Shown here: piece by piece, positions 46,401 to 56,329 of the stretch
Position numbering within the stretch: the stretch's first letter is position 1
Layout of the letters: each line of letters starts with the position of its first letter
Source: Hemicordylus capensis
Lineage: Eukaryota; Chordata; Lepidosauria; Squamata; Cordylidae
Assembly: GCF_027244095.1 (NCBI RefSeq)
Contig: NC_069669.1
Coordinates: 22,595,501 to 22,659,500 of the forward strand
Reading direction: 5' to 3'
DNA length: 64,000 nt
Notes under the pieces: model-generated
Seen by the model: the letters and a program-made list of their open reading frames with translations, nothing else
Databases searched by the model: none
What the model was told of the DNA's origin: nothing
Made by a program: the position numbers and the translations under genes

Positions 46401-47942
46401 GGTTCGGTCCAGGGTTGGACTGAGCAGGGGGTGGTTCAGTTCGACCCCAAACAGTTGAACCGAACTGGTTTGATGTTGAACATGTTCGACATCGAACCTG
46501 TTTGCACGTCCCTGGCACTGGCTTCTGCTGCTTGTCGTGGGACAGAGGAGGGAGTGAATGAGGCTTCTCTAAGCAATAGAGGCCTTTATAATAATTTATT
46601 CAGTGTAAAGAAACATCATATACTGCATTGCCTGAACACTTTGCTGTAAAGTTCCAGTCTGGTGGATGCATGGAGGAGTGAAAGGGGGAGTGGGGGACAT
46701 TTTTTTTGAGGCGGACACTCACTCCCCCTTGGAGGAGTCATCCCTGCCCGGATGTGGGTGGGAGGGCAGCCGCAGCTCCCAGCTCACCCGCATTATCACC
46801 AGACTCTTCTTCACATATTCCCGGACAATCATCATGGCTGGACTTGCAAGGGGGGGAATCCTGGCATCAGGGTTGCTCCTCCTCTCGTGAGAGGCCTGGC
46901 CATGGACGTCTCGAGGTGCTCCTCCCAGTGCCCTGCTGGCAGCAATGCCCACTGGCCTTGGTGCACCAGCGGTCCCTGTCAGGGGCCCAGCTCTCAGCAG
47001 CATGTTGGGGAAACCCCTCGGAGCCTGGAGACAGGGGAGCGTGCAGCCGCTTGGCCCGGCCCAATCCGTGAGTCCCTGATGCCTCTCTGGGGAATGTGGT
47101 GGGCAGCTGGCCCTTGAGGGAGACTGGCCAGAGGCTGCCACGTTTGGGCCACATTAGCAGAACAAGGGGAAAGTGGACAAGGTTGGGCAGCTTGCCCAAC
47201 AAATAATTTGTGGATTATTTTGGCTGACCTGTCCTCATGCATGCCACGGCCACCAACCACCATTCTGGGATCTGGGGCAGAATGGTCAGCACTCTGTCTC
47301 CCTTCTGCAGCCCGCATTGGTCTGAGAGCAGATTCGCCACTTTCCTGGACAGGACGCCCAGCTCTTCAAAACTCCACCTTATTTCACCCCCTCTTCCATT
47401 TATCCACCAGAGTGCTGGATTGGAAGGTCTCTTCCCATCCTAGGAAATGGAGGCAAAGATATTAAAAAGGGGGGGAAGTGTGCTTTGGGCTCAGAACTGG
47501 TGGAGTCATGGTGTGAGCCATGCTGGCTTGTTGCCTCTCAGCGCTCAAGGCTAACGGCAATGAGCCGCCCCTGGCTCCGCCCCTGGCTGGCTCCGCCCCT
47601 GGGGCAGGTGCTAGTGCTGACACCGCCCCACCTCCACTCTTGGCCCTCCCCCTGCCTCATTTTCTGGCCCTGACCCCGCCCACTCTCCCTCCTCCTCCTC
47701 CTCCTCCCACGTGATCTGCTTGTGGCAGGAAGCCATTTTACCTTTTCCATTTGTGCCCATTTGTCCAGTACGTCACTTGCAAAGTTAAAATACTCAGGTA
47801 GCTGTTGCTCGCCGTGGCTTAAAGCTTCATAGTGTGCAAAAAGGGGAGTGCTAAGAGGCCTGTGAGGTCCGTGAAGCAATCTGTGAGATGCTTTAAGTGT
47901 CCGGAAGGACTGGAGGATCTGTGATTTCCGTAAAGTATTCAT
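35119..47942 (-). CDS. ACSM3-like: ACSM-family acyl-CoA synthetase, gene C (complete, 13 exons)
   Basis: Complete paralogue of genes A, B and D, 583 codons. Exons: 47742-47942, 47229-47439, 45661-45868, 43779-43922, 42833-42989, 41724-41803, 40321-40444, 39272-39352, 39068-39169, 37885-38012, 35903-36002, 35421-35540, 35119-35214. Twelve introns keep the phases of gene B. Core motifs: P-loop TSGTTGSPK at 229-237; YGQTET at 305-310; TGDKG (A7) near 453-457; [10 protein letters not shown] (A8); A10 PKTITGK with Lys566. The C-terminus is three residues longer than in B, ending WEQVSKM. The leader (MNTLRKSQ...) is rich in Arg, Lys, Ser and Leu and lacks acidic residues for about 40 positions, as expected for matrix import. 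Intron 12 begins with GC. Intron 1 is only about 300 bp. The gene is predicted functional: no stops, frameshifts or lost splice sites were seen. Substrate preference among medium-chain, aromatic and branched acids cannot be read from the sequence. Confidence 0.96.
35419..35420 (-). promoter_or_regulatory. GC 5' splice site, intron 12 of gene C
   Basis: The exon ends CCAAGGAAG and the intron starts GCAAGT. The position and sequence match those in genes B and D. Confidence 0.85.
36172..36482 (-). repeat. Composite 5S/tRNA SINE
   Basis: Antisense, nearly full. ATAGGAAGCTGCCATATACTG at one end, antisense 5S head at about 36390-36440. Confidence 0.8.
36683..37075 (+). repeat. Composite 5S/tRNA SINE, sense, interrupted
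   Basis: Best view of the 5S-like head: AGCTAAGCAAGGTC at 36728-36741, then GGGAGACTA, then GCACTGTAAG. These match 5S rRNA box A (AGCTAAGCAGGGTC), box C (GGGAGACC) and the 3' part. An AT-rich insertion of about 130 bp (about 36881-37011) separates the tRNA-like part from the 3' end. Confidence 0.8.
37371..37466 (+). repeat. (CT)n-(TA)n-(TTATAT)n compound microsatellite
   Basis: About 40 bases of CT, then TA, then TTATAT units, at the 3' end of a retroposon tail in intron 10 of gene C. Confidence 0.95.
37628..37822 (+). repeat. tRNA-derived SINE
   Basis: GAGTTCAAATCCC B-box, CTCTCAGCCTAACCTACTTC, CACAGGGTTGTTGTGAGG and an (AAT)n tail. Intron 10 of gene C. Confidence 0.75.
38220..38490 (+). 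repeat. Diverged tandem duplication, about 160 bp unit
   Basis: GGACAAAATCCACACCCT / GGACAAAATCCATACCCT and GGCAGTAAATTT words recur about 165 bp apart, in intron 9 of gene C. Confidence 0.6.
38845..38971. mobile_element. hAT MITE (ACTACAACTCCCA family) in intron 9 of gene C
   Basis: Ends CAGGGGTTCCCAACCTG and CAGGTTGGAAACCCCGG. The flanks CATTCGCC and CATTAGCC match at 7 of 8. The core pairs CTACAACTCCCATCA with its inverse. Confidence 0.8.
39840..40060 (+). repeat. Degenerate tandem repeat, intron 7 of gene C
   Basis: GAAGAGGCATTCTG and CTTTGTTTTTAGG recur with about 95-bp spacing. Confidence 0.5.
41205..41363 (+). repeat. tRNA-Ala-like SINE
   Basis: Sense copy; the 3' end is joined to a 43-bp palindrome. 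Confidence 0.7.
41368..41410. repeat. Near-perfect 43-bp palindrome
   Basis: Two 21-base arms (CATGGAATTTCTGAATGGCC..) are exact inverse complements around a single T. Between two SINEs in intron 6 of gene C. Confidence 0.95.
41474..41630 (+). repeat. tRNA-Ala-like SINE, reference copy
   Basis: Full sense copy: A-box TAGCTCAGTGG, anticodon-loop-like CTTTGCATG, B-box GGTTCAATCCC, body and 3' end GCAGCTTCCTATGTTCC. The head resembles tRNA-Ala(TGC), but the 3' half is unrelated to a tRNA. Confidence 0.8.
42001..42129. mobile_element. hAT MITE (ACTACAACTCCCA family) in intron 5 of gene C
   Basis: Inverted ends CAGGGCTGCACAACTTTGG and TGAAGTTGTGCAGCCCTTG. No clear target duplication. Confidence 0.65.
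43470..43635 (-). repeat. Old tRNA-derived SINE fragment
   Basis: Antisense ACCACTACACTGG (A-box) and CCTCATGACAACTGTATGAG; diverged. Intron 4 of gene C. Confidence 0.45.
44000..44320 (+). mobile_element. L2-type LINE 3' end in intron 3 of gene C
   Basis: CCGTTGCTGCCCCAAGGCTTTGGAATG and a T-rich 3' UTR ending in a TTAAATAAAC tail. Confidence 0.65.
44455..44668 (+). repeat. tRNA-derived SINE with Bov-B-like tail
   Basis: CAGTTCGAATCCC B-box, CACAGGGCTCTGTGGGCGCC and AGGAGTCAACGACAC. Same family as 17062-17262. Confidence 0.75.
45030..45520 (+). mobile_element. CR1-like LINE ORF2 3' end
   Basis: The plus strand carries a decayed ORF2 C-terminus (ARKFRT..., IINLWNFLP words) followed by the TCTGGTGGGCCACTGTGTGAAACAGG 3' region. 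It ends about 140 bp before exon 3 of gene C. Confidence 0.6.
46100..46515. mobile_element. hAT-like MITE family Z, copy 2, intron 2 of gene C
   Basis: Same body as 32150-32573; ends GTTTGCACGTCCCTGG. Confidence 0.5.
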
Positions 47943-48104
47943 GGCAGAAAAATCGGACCTTGGAACAAGATCAGTAGAATTGCCTTTGGGATCTCAGTCT
48001 GCCAGGAAAGGAGGACACAGAAGAGGGTTGTATAAAAGCAACAAAAAATAAGACTGAACATTTATAAAAAGATTTTGGAGCTTTCAGAATGCCTCATACG
48101 CATT

Positions 48105-48352
48105 TCAGTATACATCAATGTATGATAATAACGTATGCTACGCTGATGACACCACTCTGAGAGCTGAGAATGCGGATGATCTGCAAGCTCCAGTAATGAA
48201 AGTCAAGGAGCAGAGTGGAAAAAATGGGACTGCGACTAAATGTAAGAAGACTAAACTGATGACAACGGGCCTCAGAACTGACACTGAAGACACTGAAGTG
48301 GTGGATAGCTTCTGCCTTGTGGGATCGACTGTCAACAGTAAAGGATCCACCC
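48105..48352 (+). mobile_element. Bov-B (RTE) LINE, reverse transcriptase fragment
   Basis: Encodes the catalytic YADDTTLRAEN motif followed by KCKKTKLM and SFCLVGSTVNSKGS, typical of Bov-B ORF2. It breaks off at 48352 against an L2 element. Confidence 0.85.
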
Positions 48353-50120
48353 CATAGCCCTCCTGAAAGCCAGTTTGAAATGGTTCTAGATAATCAGTTC
48401 ACTCCAAGACCGCCTGGAGCTGAGAGGCCACCACCCTCTCAATTACCTTGCCCAGCCATGGGAGGTTGGAAACAGGCCTATAATTGCTCAAATCTGAGGG
48501 AACTAATGCAGGTGTCTTTAGAAGAGGTCTAATGATTGCCTCCTTAAGATAAGGAGGCATCCTGCCCTTCCTCAGAGAAGCATTTATGATTTCTACCAGG
48601 CCTCCTACAACAGCCTCCCTGCTAAATAGAACAAGCCATGTTGGACAAGGGTCAAGACCTTGAAGCGGGTCGGAGAGGATGCTTAGGTGCAATCATGTCT
48701 ACTGCCCTGGTGAGCAAGTTGTTCCATTTCTCAACCAGGGCATCAACAGGATCACCAGCAAAGCGAACAGTAAATCCCTCCAAGGCTTCTTGGAATCCTA
48801 TTGGGTCCAATAACCTCTTCGGGTAGACCATTCTAATAGGCCCCTCGCCCCTGCGGAGGTGGAAAGTGGTTGTAAGCCTAACCTTAACCAGATGGTGGTC
48901 CGTCCATGACAATGGGGAAATCACAAGAGTCCCCACCCACGGAACACCATCCTGATCAGAGTGAAAGACCAAATCAAGCATGTCACCTGCAATGTGTGTT
49001 GGTCCAGAGACCACTTGAGATAGGCCCATAGTCGTCATGGCCACTATGAACTCCTGAGCTACCCCGGACAGTTTGGTCCTGAAATGAACATTGAAGTCCC
49101 CCAGCACCAAAAGTCTGTGAGACTCCAACATGAGTTCTGTGACCAAGTCCGTGAGCTCAGTAAGGGATTCCGTTGGGCAGTGGGGCGATCGGTACATCAA
49201 CATCCACAGAAGTCCCAATCTATCCCTGGTCCCCACATTCAATATGGTCTGATACCCCAACAGGGACCCTGGTGAGGGAGATGTTATCCTTATAGACCAC
49301 AGCCACTCCACCTCCCCGCCCACGTCCCCTCACCTGCACCTCTACAAAATACCCTGGAGGAAGAAGCTGGGACCAGACTGGGCTACTAGCTTCTCCCAAC
49401 CAAGTCTCGATGATGCACACCAGGTTGGCCCCTTCATCCATAATCAAATCATGGATGTGTTCAGGTTTATTTCGGACTGACTGGGCATTGCAGAGGAGCA
49501 AGGTAAGGCTATGTGGGTTGTTGCCAGTGCTCCCCGAGGTCACAGAGCTGGCAGGGCAGCTGGAGGGGGAAACAGCTATCAAATTTCTGATTTCCCTTCC
49601 CCTGTCGTGGCCTGCTGACCTGCCAATGTTACTTCTTCCATTCCCCACCACCACCGGAATAGCTGCCCCACATTCAACAAAGGCACCCCCTGTCTCCCCA
49701 TCTTTAGACAAACCCAGACACATTACAACTGCTTCAACCCAATCTCAATAACAAAGCTGGCATACCTACTGCTGCAACTCCTCAAACAGCCCAACTGAAT
49801 ATAGTGTACCCCAACCCTCAGTCCTACACCGAAGGCCAGCCCCAAAGGTCAGCCCCCTTTGGTGGCCCCCTTTGGGGGCTGCCTGCAGGCTGGCCGTGCT
49901 GCCGGCTGCCGCAGCCCCCTTCCTTGAAAAGTCTCCAGAGTCTTTCCTCTCATGAAGGACTCTGGGCAGGGCTGGTGTGATCAGTCAGTGCCTGCAAGTG
50001 GTAAAGGTCAGGCACTTGGAGGAAGGGAGGTTCCCGATCAGACAGCAGGACTGTGCTGGTCTGAGTTGCTCCGGCCAGCAAACCAAGGGCAGGGAGCAGG
50101 CAGCTATAAGACTCCCAGCC
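48353..50120 (-). mobile_element. L2-type LINE: endonuclease and start of reverse transcriptase
   Basis: Minus strand, 5' end near 50120. Endonuclease words LLLCNAQSVRNK, IIETWLGE, LLVLGDFNVHF and TDHHLVKV; linker; then PLLKTPALVPSDLSNYRPVSNL, the start of the reverse transcriptase. It ends at DPFQSGF-like residues, so the rest of the RT and the 3' UTR are missing. At least two frame breaks. Confidence 0.85.
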
Positions 50121-50139
50121 GTCCAGCAAAGGAGGCTTG

Positions 50140-50695
50140 ATAGTAAAGAGTCAAAGTTCACCTCCTCCGATCTTCTTCAGATAGATGCCGTGACGTGTCT
50201 ATACCTACAAAGAATAGAATAGTTTGGACAATGGTTTTCCCTGTGACCCTCTATGGATGCAAAAGCTGGACTTTGAAAAGCAAGATAGAAAAAGCATCGG
50301 CACTTTTGAACTTTGGTTCTGGGGAAGACTTTTGAGGAGACCATGGACAGCCACAAAAACAAAGAAATGGATCATAGAACAAATGCATCCAGAATTTTTA
50401 CACGAGGCACCAATGACCAGGCTCAAACTATCATACTTCGGACACATGATGCAAAGACCCAGCTCCCTTGAGAAAGAAGTCCATCATGCTGGGGAGAGTT
50501 GAAGGAAAGAGAAGAAGAGGACGACCAGCAGCCAGGTGGATGGACTCAATCACGACAGCCATGAATGCACCACTGAGAGACCTTAAAGGCCAAGTGGAAG
50601 TCAGACCATCCTGGAGAGAATCTAACTTTGTGGTTGCTAAGAGTGGACACTGACTTGACAACACTCACTCACTCACTCACTCAATCAATCAATCA
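50140..50695 (+). mobile_element. Bov-B LINE, C-terminal ORF2 and 3' end
   Basis: [35 protein letters not shown] and [18 protein letters not shown], then the 3' end ACTGACTTGACAACACT and (ACTC)n(AATC)n. Probably the right-hand part of the element at 48105-48352. Confidence 0.88.
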
Positions 50696-50891
50696 ATGAT
50701 TCTATGGCTTATTTTCCTGTGTCCTAAGCAGGTTTTTGGGGATGAAGAGGGAAGCTTTCATTCACAGTGGGAAAACTTATTTTTAGAATAGGAAACTCTC
50801 TGGTTAAACCAAAACAAAACATAGTGTCCAACACAACAGTGTAGTGCACAGACTCCAGCCACTTGACCAGTTAAGTTACAGAGGAATTTAG

Positions 50892-51232
50892 GAACAGAGG
50901 AAGCTCCCTTATACTGAGAGAGACGGTTGGTCCATCTAGCTCAGCATTGTCTACATTGACTGGCAGCATCCCTCCAGGGTTTCAGGCAGGACGCAGGAGT
51001 CCTTCCCAGCCCTACCTGGAGATGCTGCCATGGAGTGAACTGGGGACCTTCTGCCTGCAAGCAGGTGCTCTACCACAGAGGTACCCACCCCATGAGGTGA
51101 ATATCTTGCAGCAGAAAGCGCTCCCATGTAGTTACTCATCCAAATGCAAAGCAAGCTGAACCCTGCTTAGGAAAGGGCTCCTGCTTGCTCCTGCAAGGGC
51201 ACCTCTTCTCCCCCACAATACTGGCTCTTCTC
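50892..51232 (-). repeat. Composite 5S/tRNA SINE, near full length
   Basis: Antisense: ACTGAGAGAGACGGTTGGTCC end, tRNA-like middle, CCCTGCTTAGGAAAGG 5S-like head. Confidence 0.75.
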
Positions 51233-51899
51233 CCCTGGAATCTTTTGCTCCCACTGAACCTTTCTGCAGTGAATCTACTTTTCTTAGTGTATCACTCTCG
51301 GACTGGACCATATGTCTGAACTGTAGGATTCAATCTACTTGGAGGTTGCTCAGTGGATGGCACGACCTTCCATCAGGTGAGCACAAGAAATAGCACATAC
51401 CAGACTATGAGTCCCGATCGAGCCCAGTAAGAGAAAGGGGAGCAAAGCACCACATGGCTGCTGGATATATGGCAGCTTTCAATGGAGTAACCATTTCATC
51501 CTACTGGATCTGGGGACCTGGGCTCAGAAATGCACCGTACTGACCTCTCCGAAATGCTGCTTGGTCCCACGCCAATGGCAGCTGATGGTCACTGCGGAAA
51601 GAACTTCTTCACAGTCCTGGCACTTTTCTGGGTGTTCTCTCTTCAAAGACAGCACTGCAGATATTGTTGAGAGATTTTTGTGTCGGCCGGACACATTTGC
51701 TAGCTCTGGATTGCGCATCCACAGGCGATGTGGGGAATTCAGGGCATGCACCTTGGCAAGCCACTTAGTAGCAGCATCTTCTAATAAGTTACATGGTCAG
51801 TAAAGTGTGACAATCCTTGACCTTCAGCACTTTCTCTACTTCCCTTTTCACCCACATTTTAAGGAGTGAAAAGCAAAGAAACCGTGACCCTGACTAATC

Positions 51900-52140
51900 C
51901 GGCAAAGAGGCACCTTTTAAAGTGGCAATTCCCATATCTTTAGCAGAGGGAGAGCAACTGGCCCTATCCAGCCCCAGCTCAGCAACCCTCCAGAGGCTGC
52001 TGCTGGTGTCTCCCTTCTGTTCCTTTTTACTTTGTGAGCCCTTTGCGGGCAGGGGACTATCTTATTTAGTCATCTTCCTCTGTAAACTGCGTTGAGACCT
52101 TTAGTTGAAAAGTGGTATGTAAATATTCATAGTTGTTGTC
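51900..52140 (+). repeat. Retroposon family X copy, sense
   Basis: AAAGAGGCACC, GGCCCTATCCAGCCCC, GTGAGCCCTTTGCGGGCAGG, GTATGTAAATATTC. Confidence 0.65.
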
Positions 52141-52435
52141 GTAGTAGGGAGTAAACAATGTCATCAGAATTAACAAGACAAACATCAAGATCTGTACAGA
52201 TTCTTGACGTTTTCCTTCTTTCCTCCAGGGGCACCATTAGGAGCAACCTATGGGGCATAGGCTCCTGATGCATTGCTCGGAGCCCTGCATCTTATCTGCC
52301 ACCTCCTTTCTCTGTGACCCCCTTCCAGAAAGGAAGCACAGCCGTGGAGGCCCCTGCAGGCACCTGGACCCACACCTAATTTCCAGCTGCTTCCACCTTC
52401 AAAGGTGCTATATTATAATATTTGGTTGGTTGGTT

Positions 52436-52629
52436 GGTTGGTTGGTTGATTAAGTGCCGTCAAGTTGACTCTTAGCGACCACATTTTCATCTCTTTAAAA
52501 AAAATTAGGTTATAATCTGTGGTTGATTTTTAAATTGTTAATTTTTAAAAAAGTTTTTGTATATGTTTTAAACTTATTTTATGCTATTGTTAACTGCCCA
52601 GAGATGAAAGTTTGGGGCAGTCTACAAAT

Positions 52630-52690
<61 letters not shown>

Positions 52691-53140
52691 GACAGATAGA
52701 TTCTCTGCAGGATGATCTGTCTTCCACTTGGCCTTGAAGGTCTCTCAGTGGTGCATTCGTTGCTGTCGTAATGGAGTCCATCCACCTGGCTGCTGGTCGT
52801 CCTCTTCTCCTCTTTCCTTCCACTTTCTCCAGCATTATGAACTTCTCGAGGGATCTGGATCTTTGCTTAATATGTCCGAAGTATGATAGTCTGAGCCTGG
52901 TCATGTGTGCCTCAAGTGAACATTCTGGATTGATTTGTTCTAGGATCCATTGGTTTGTTTTCCTGGCTGTCCATGGTAAAACATATGTAATTATTCTTGG
53001 GAGGGGTATGATTGAGTTTAATTATCAAGCCGAAGCATTTTATCCTTGTTGTAGTGTGTAATCTGGAAAGTGCCTTAGTCTCACTTCTTTCTTCTCTCCT
53101 CCCCTCAGAGCAAGACGGTTGATGGTCGCTTGTTATGAGC
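52436..53140 (-). mobile_element. Bov-B LINE 3' end, split by an L2 tail
   Basis: Minus strand: [36 protein letters not shown] and ESI, then the insertion, then GCGACCACATTTT-type 3' end at 52440-52485 with a (GGTT)n run. Confidence 0.82.
52486..52692 (+). mobile_element. L2-type LINE tail with long (TAGA)n, inside Bov-B
   Basis: ATTGTTAACTGCCCAGAGATG, AAGTTTGGGGCAG and then about 60 bases of TAGA units. Same tail type as 20176-20524. Confidence 0.75.
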
Positions 53141-53604
53141 ACCCCAAAATATTAATACATATATAGAATATAGGCCTGTCTGATTTCATGTTCTATTAAG
53201 AAATGAAATGATACCTGGACTCGAGGTGAACTGGCACCCAGGTTAACTGCTCTCTGGAGCAGGAGACAATCTAGCATTGTATTGTAAAAATAGGTGCTCA
53301 AGAAAACACAAAAGCCAGGCCTGAATGCTGAATGCTACTCATATGCTAAAAATGTGGCTCAGACTGCTCTTCTGTTGCAAGAAACCTATGTGAATCGTTG
53401 TCAATGATGGCTCTGCTATGCCCAAGGGGGATATCTCAATTGCTCTCTATAGAGGTTCAACAGAGATCCGCCTGTAGACTTTACATCTTACCTCACTGAT
53501 GCTACAAATGTATTGAACGTCTCACACACCTTTTCATGTTACTTTAAATATTCTCTTGTTATAATTACACACTAGAAAGAGGTACACAAGAAATAATGTA
53601 ATTG

Positions 53605-53704
53605 CTGTCTCACAACTAATTTTCTCACTAACTCTTTGCTGTCTCACAACTAATTTTCTCACTAACTCTTTGCTGTCTCACAACTAATTTTCTCACTAAC
53701 TCTT
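53605..53704 (+). repeat. 34-bp tandem repeat, three units
   Basis: Units with CTGTCTCACAACTAATTTTC are almost identical. Confidence 0.95.
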
Positions 53705-54399
53705 GACTTTTAACACCTTTTTGGGGTCAGACTGGCAAGATGTAATTTGTAGCATCTTAGATGCAGATTTGCTGTGGGCAATGTCCCCCCTCCCTTCTGT
53801 GCACACAGTTTACAGAAGATGGGATTGAGATCTCTCTGGACTGGCCAATATCCTGAATAATTAATTAAAAGACATTGTCCAGAAGATAGCAGCAAGTTGT
53901 CACCTTTTTGGACCCAGGAAAAGATGAGATTTGTATAGATCAAAGAAAAATACACTATAAAGAGTGGGGGCCACTAGACAGAGAGTTCAGCAGTTCTGTG
54001 CCTATGGGCAATCTGCTCCCATGCCTTCCCAGAGTTTGCTGCTAAACCGTGAGGCAACAAGCAGGATCTCTGCCCATGCACAGAGGCTGTCTGTGACTTC
54101 TACTGCACAGTGAGAAGTCAAGACTCCCCAGCCATGGTGCTCCAGCTCTCAGCCATGATCTGAAGCAACTGCAACAACTCCTGTCTCCAGCCAAGCGCCT
54201 CACTCCTTCAGCTGATGAGAAGTCTCTGGTCCTGGGTAAATATGCAGCTCCTACAAGCCTGGAATCCCCCCATCCCTTCCCCTTTTCCTGCTCCCTTCTC
54301 CTCCCCCCCCTTTCCTCTACTAATCTCCCCAAACCATGCCAGCCCTCAGCCTTCCCCCCCCCCCTTTTCTGCCTGTATCTGAATTGTATTAGGCTCTAG

Positions 54400-54720
54400 G
54401 AAGATTTAATTGCACACACATATGTTAGTTAGGCACACGGGTTGAATATTGGTGCTGGCTAGGAAATACTGTTGCTGATATTGATAGAATGTTCTGCTTT
54501 CTGCTTTGCTAGATTATGTTGTTATTCTTTTATACTCAATAAAGCCCATTGAATCTTTGAGGATTGGTTTGATCTCCTTTCTTCTGTGTGCCCAGATCAC
54601 ACATGGTCACTAATATAAAAAAACTTGGTCCAGACCTATTTTGTATACTAGCTAATGAGCATATTTAGTATATAAATCAGGCCTGGTCCGTAACACGCGC
54701 TGTGGTGGCAGTTGGGGGGA
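54400..54720 (+). other. Possible LTR-type fossil fragment
   Basis: AATAAA at about 54538, then a T-rich run, and a TGTGGTGGCAG stretch near 54697 that could follow an LTR. No partner LTR or coding region was recognised; tentative, and broken if real. Confidence 0.25.
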
Positions 54721-55139
54721 GGCGCAGTGAACTCCTGCACTCCTGTAAAATGCTGCCAAACAATAATCTTGATGCAGACATGCATGCACATGGTAATTTA
54801 GAGGTGGGAGAAAAGATGTTAATTAATGGAAGGCAATGTGATGGCAAACTATGTTCATGCAGAGCTCAGTATTTATTTATTTTTTGAAAAAACATGCAGT
54901 TCTAAGCAGAACTAAAAGAGCTTACTTTCCACTTCTTTTAATAGGGTGACTCTTAAGCAGGACCCCTTCCTGTGTGCTGTGAATTTGGGGTGTTGCTTAT
55001 ATTTTGAGCAACTGTCATCTTGAAACAAGATGCCAGATCAGCCAAAAAAACCCAAACCCAGCATCAGAAATCCCTAGAACCCCTCCCATGTGCGATAGGG
55101 ATATTTTTTCCTATTGGACTATTAACACAAAAGTTATTA

Positions 55140-56145
55140 TTTATGTATTTATTTTACATTTTATATCCCACTCTTCCTCCAAGGAGTCCAGAGTGGTGTA
55201 CTACATACAGGTGAAACTCGGAAAATTAGAATATCGTGCAAAAGTCCATTAATTTCAGTAATGCAAATTAAAAGGTGAAACTGATATATGAGACAGACGC
55301 ATTACATGCAAAGCAAGATAAGGCAAGCCTTAATTTGTTATAATTGTGATAATCATGGCATACAGCTCATGAAAACCCCAAATCCACAATCTCAGAAAAT
55401 TAGAATATTACATGGAACCAAGAAGACAAGGATTGAAGAATAGAACAATATCGGACCTCTGAAAAGTATACAGTGTACTGTGCTTGATTGGCCAGCAAAC
55501 TCGCCTGACCTGACCCCATAGAGAATCTATGGGGCATTGCCAAGAGAAGGATGAGAGACATGAGACCAAACAAAGCAGAATTGATGAAGGCTGCTAATGA
55601 AGCATCCTGGTCTTCCACAACACCTCATCAGTGCCACAGGCTGATAGCATCCATGCCACGCCGCATTGAGGCAGTAATTGCTGCAAAAGGGGCCCAAACC
55701 AAGTACTGAATACATATGCATGCTTATACTTTTCAGAGGTCCGATATTGTTCTATTCTTCAATCCTTGTCTTCTTGGTTCCATGTAATATTCTAATTTTC
55801 TGAGATTGTGGATTTGGGGTTTTCATGAGCTGTACGCCATGATCATCACAATTATAACAAATTAAGGCTTGACTTATCTTGCTTTGCATGTAATGCGTCT
55901 GTCTCATATATCAGTTTCACCTTTTAATTTGCATTACTGAAATTAATGGACTTTTGCACAATATTCTAATTTTCCGAGTTTCACCTGTACTTTGGTTTCT
56001 CCTCACAACAACCCTGTGAAGTAGGTTAGGCTGAGAGAGAAGTGACTGGCCCAGAGTCACCCAGCAAGTATCATGGGACTCGAACTCGGGTCTTCCAGGT
56101 CCTAGTCCAGCACTCTAACCACTACACCATGCTGGACGGATTAGA
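55140..56145 (-). repeat. tRNA-derived SINE interrupted by a Tc1 element
   Basis: Left piece 55140-55207 (ATATCCCACTCTTCC) and right piece 55988-56145 (ACAACCCTGTGAAGTAGG, CTAACCACTACACCATG) are the two ends of one antisense SINE of the 37628-37822 family. Confidence 0.8.
55208..55987. mobile_element. Tc1/mariner deletion derivative with long TIRs
   Basis: 263-bp inverted ends (55208-55470 and 55725-55987) starting CAGGTGAAACTCGG, differing at only about four positions. TA at both flanks (55206-55207, 55988-55989). Between them only the transposase C-terminus is left, plus strand, about 55470-55706: LDWPANSPDLTPIENLWG ... KGAQTKY and a stop. Most of the transposase has been deleted, so it is non-autonomous. 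Confidence 0.93.
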
Positions 56146-56329
56146 GGGATGGACACAGACACAGACAATCTCATAAATCAGTGATCTTCACCATTTTTCA
56201 AGCAGGGGCCACTTTGGCAAAAAAAAAAAATCTTTCCACGAGAGCCATTTCCCACTGTATTGACCTCTGCAAGTGAGGGGACTTTAAGAGAAACAGAGCC
56301 CTGTTGAGCCCTGGCACCATCAATCAATC

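Noticed and set aside
48652-49723. Endonuclease/exonuclease-like host gene on the minus strand
   Set aside because: GDFNVHF and DHH words with a following LSNYRPVSNL segment identify a LINE ORF2, and the frame is broken.
53605-53704. CRISPR-like array
   Set aside because: The three units are directly adjacent without unique spacers, and the DNA is vertebrate.
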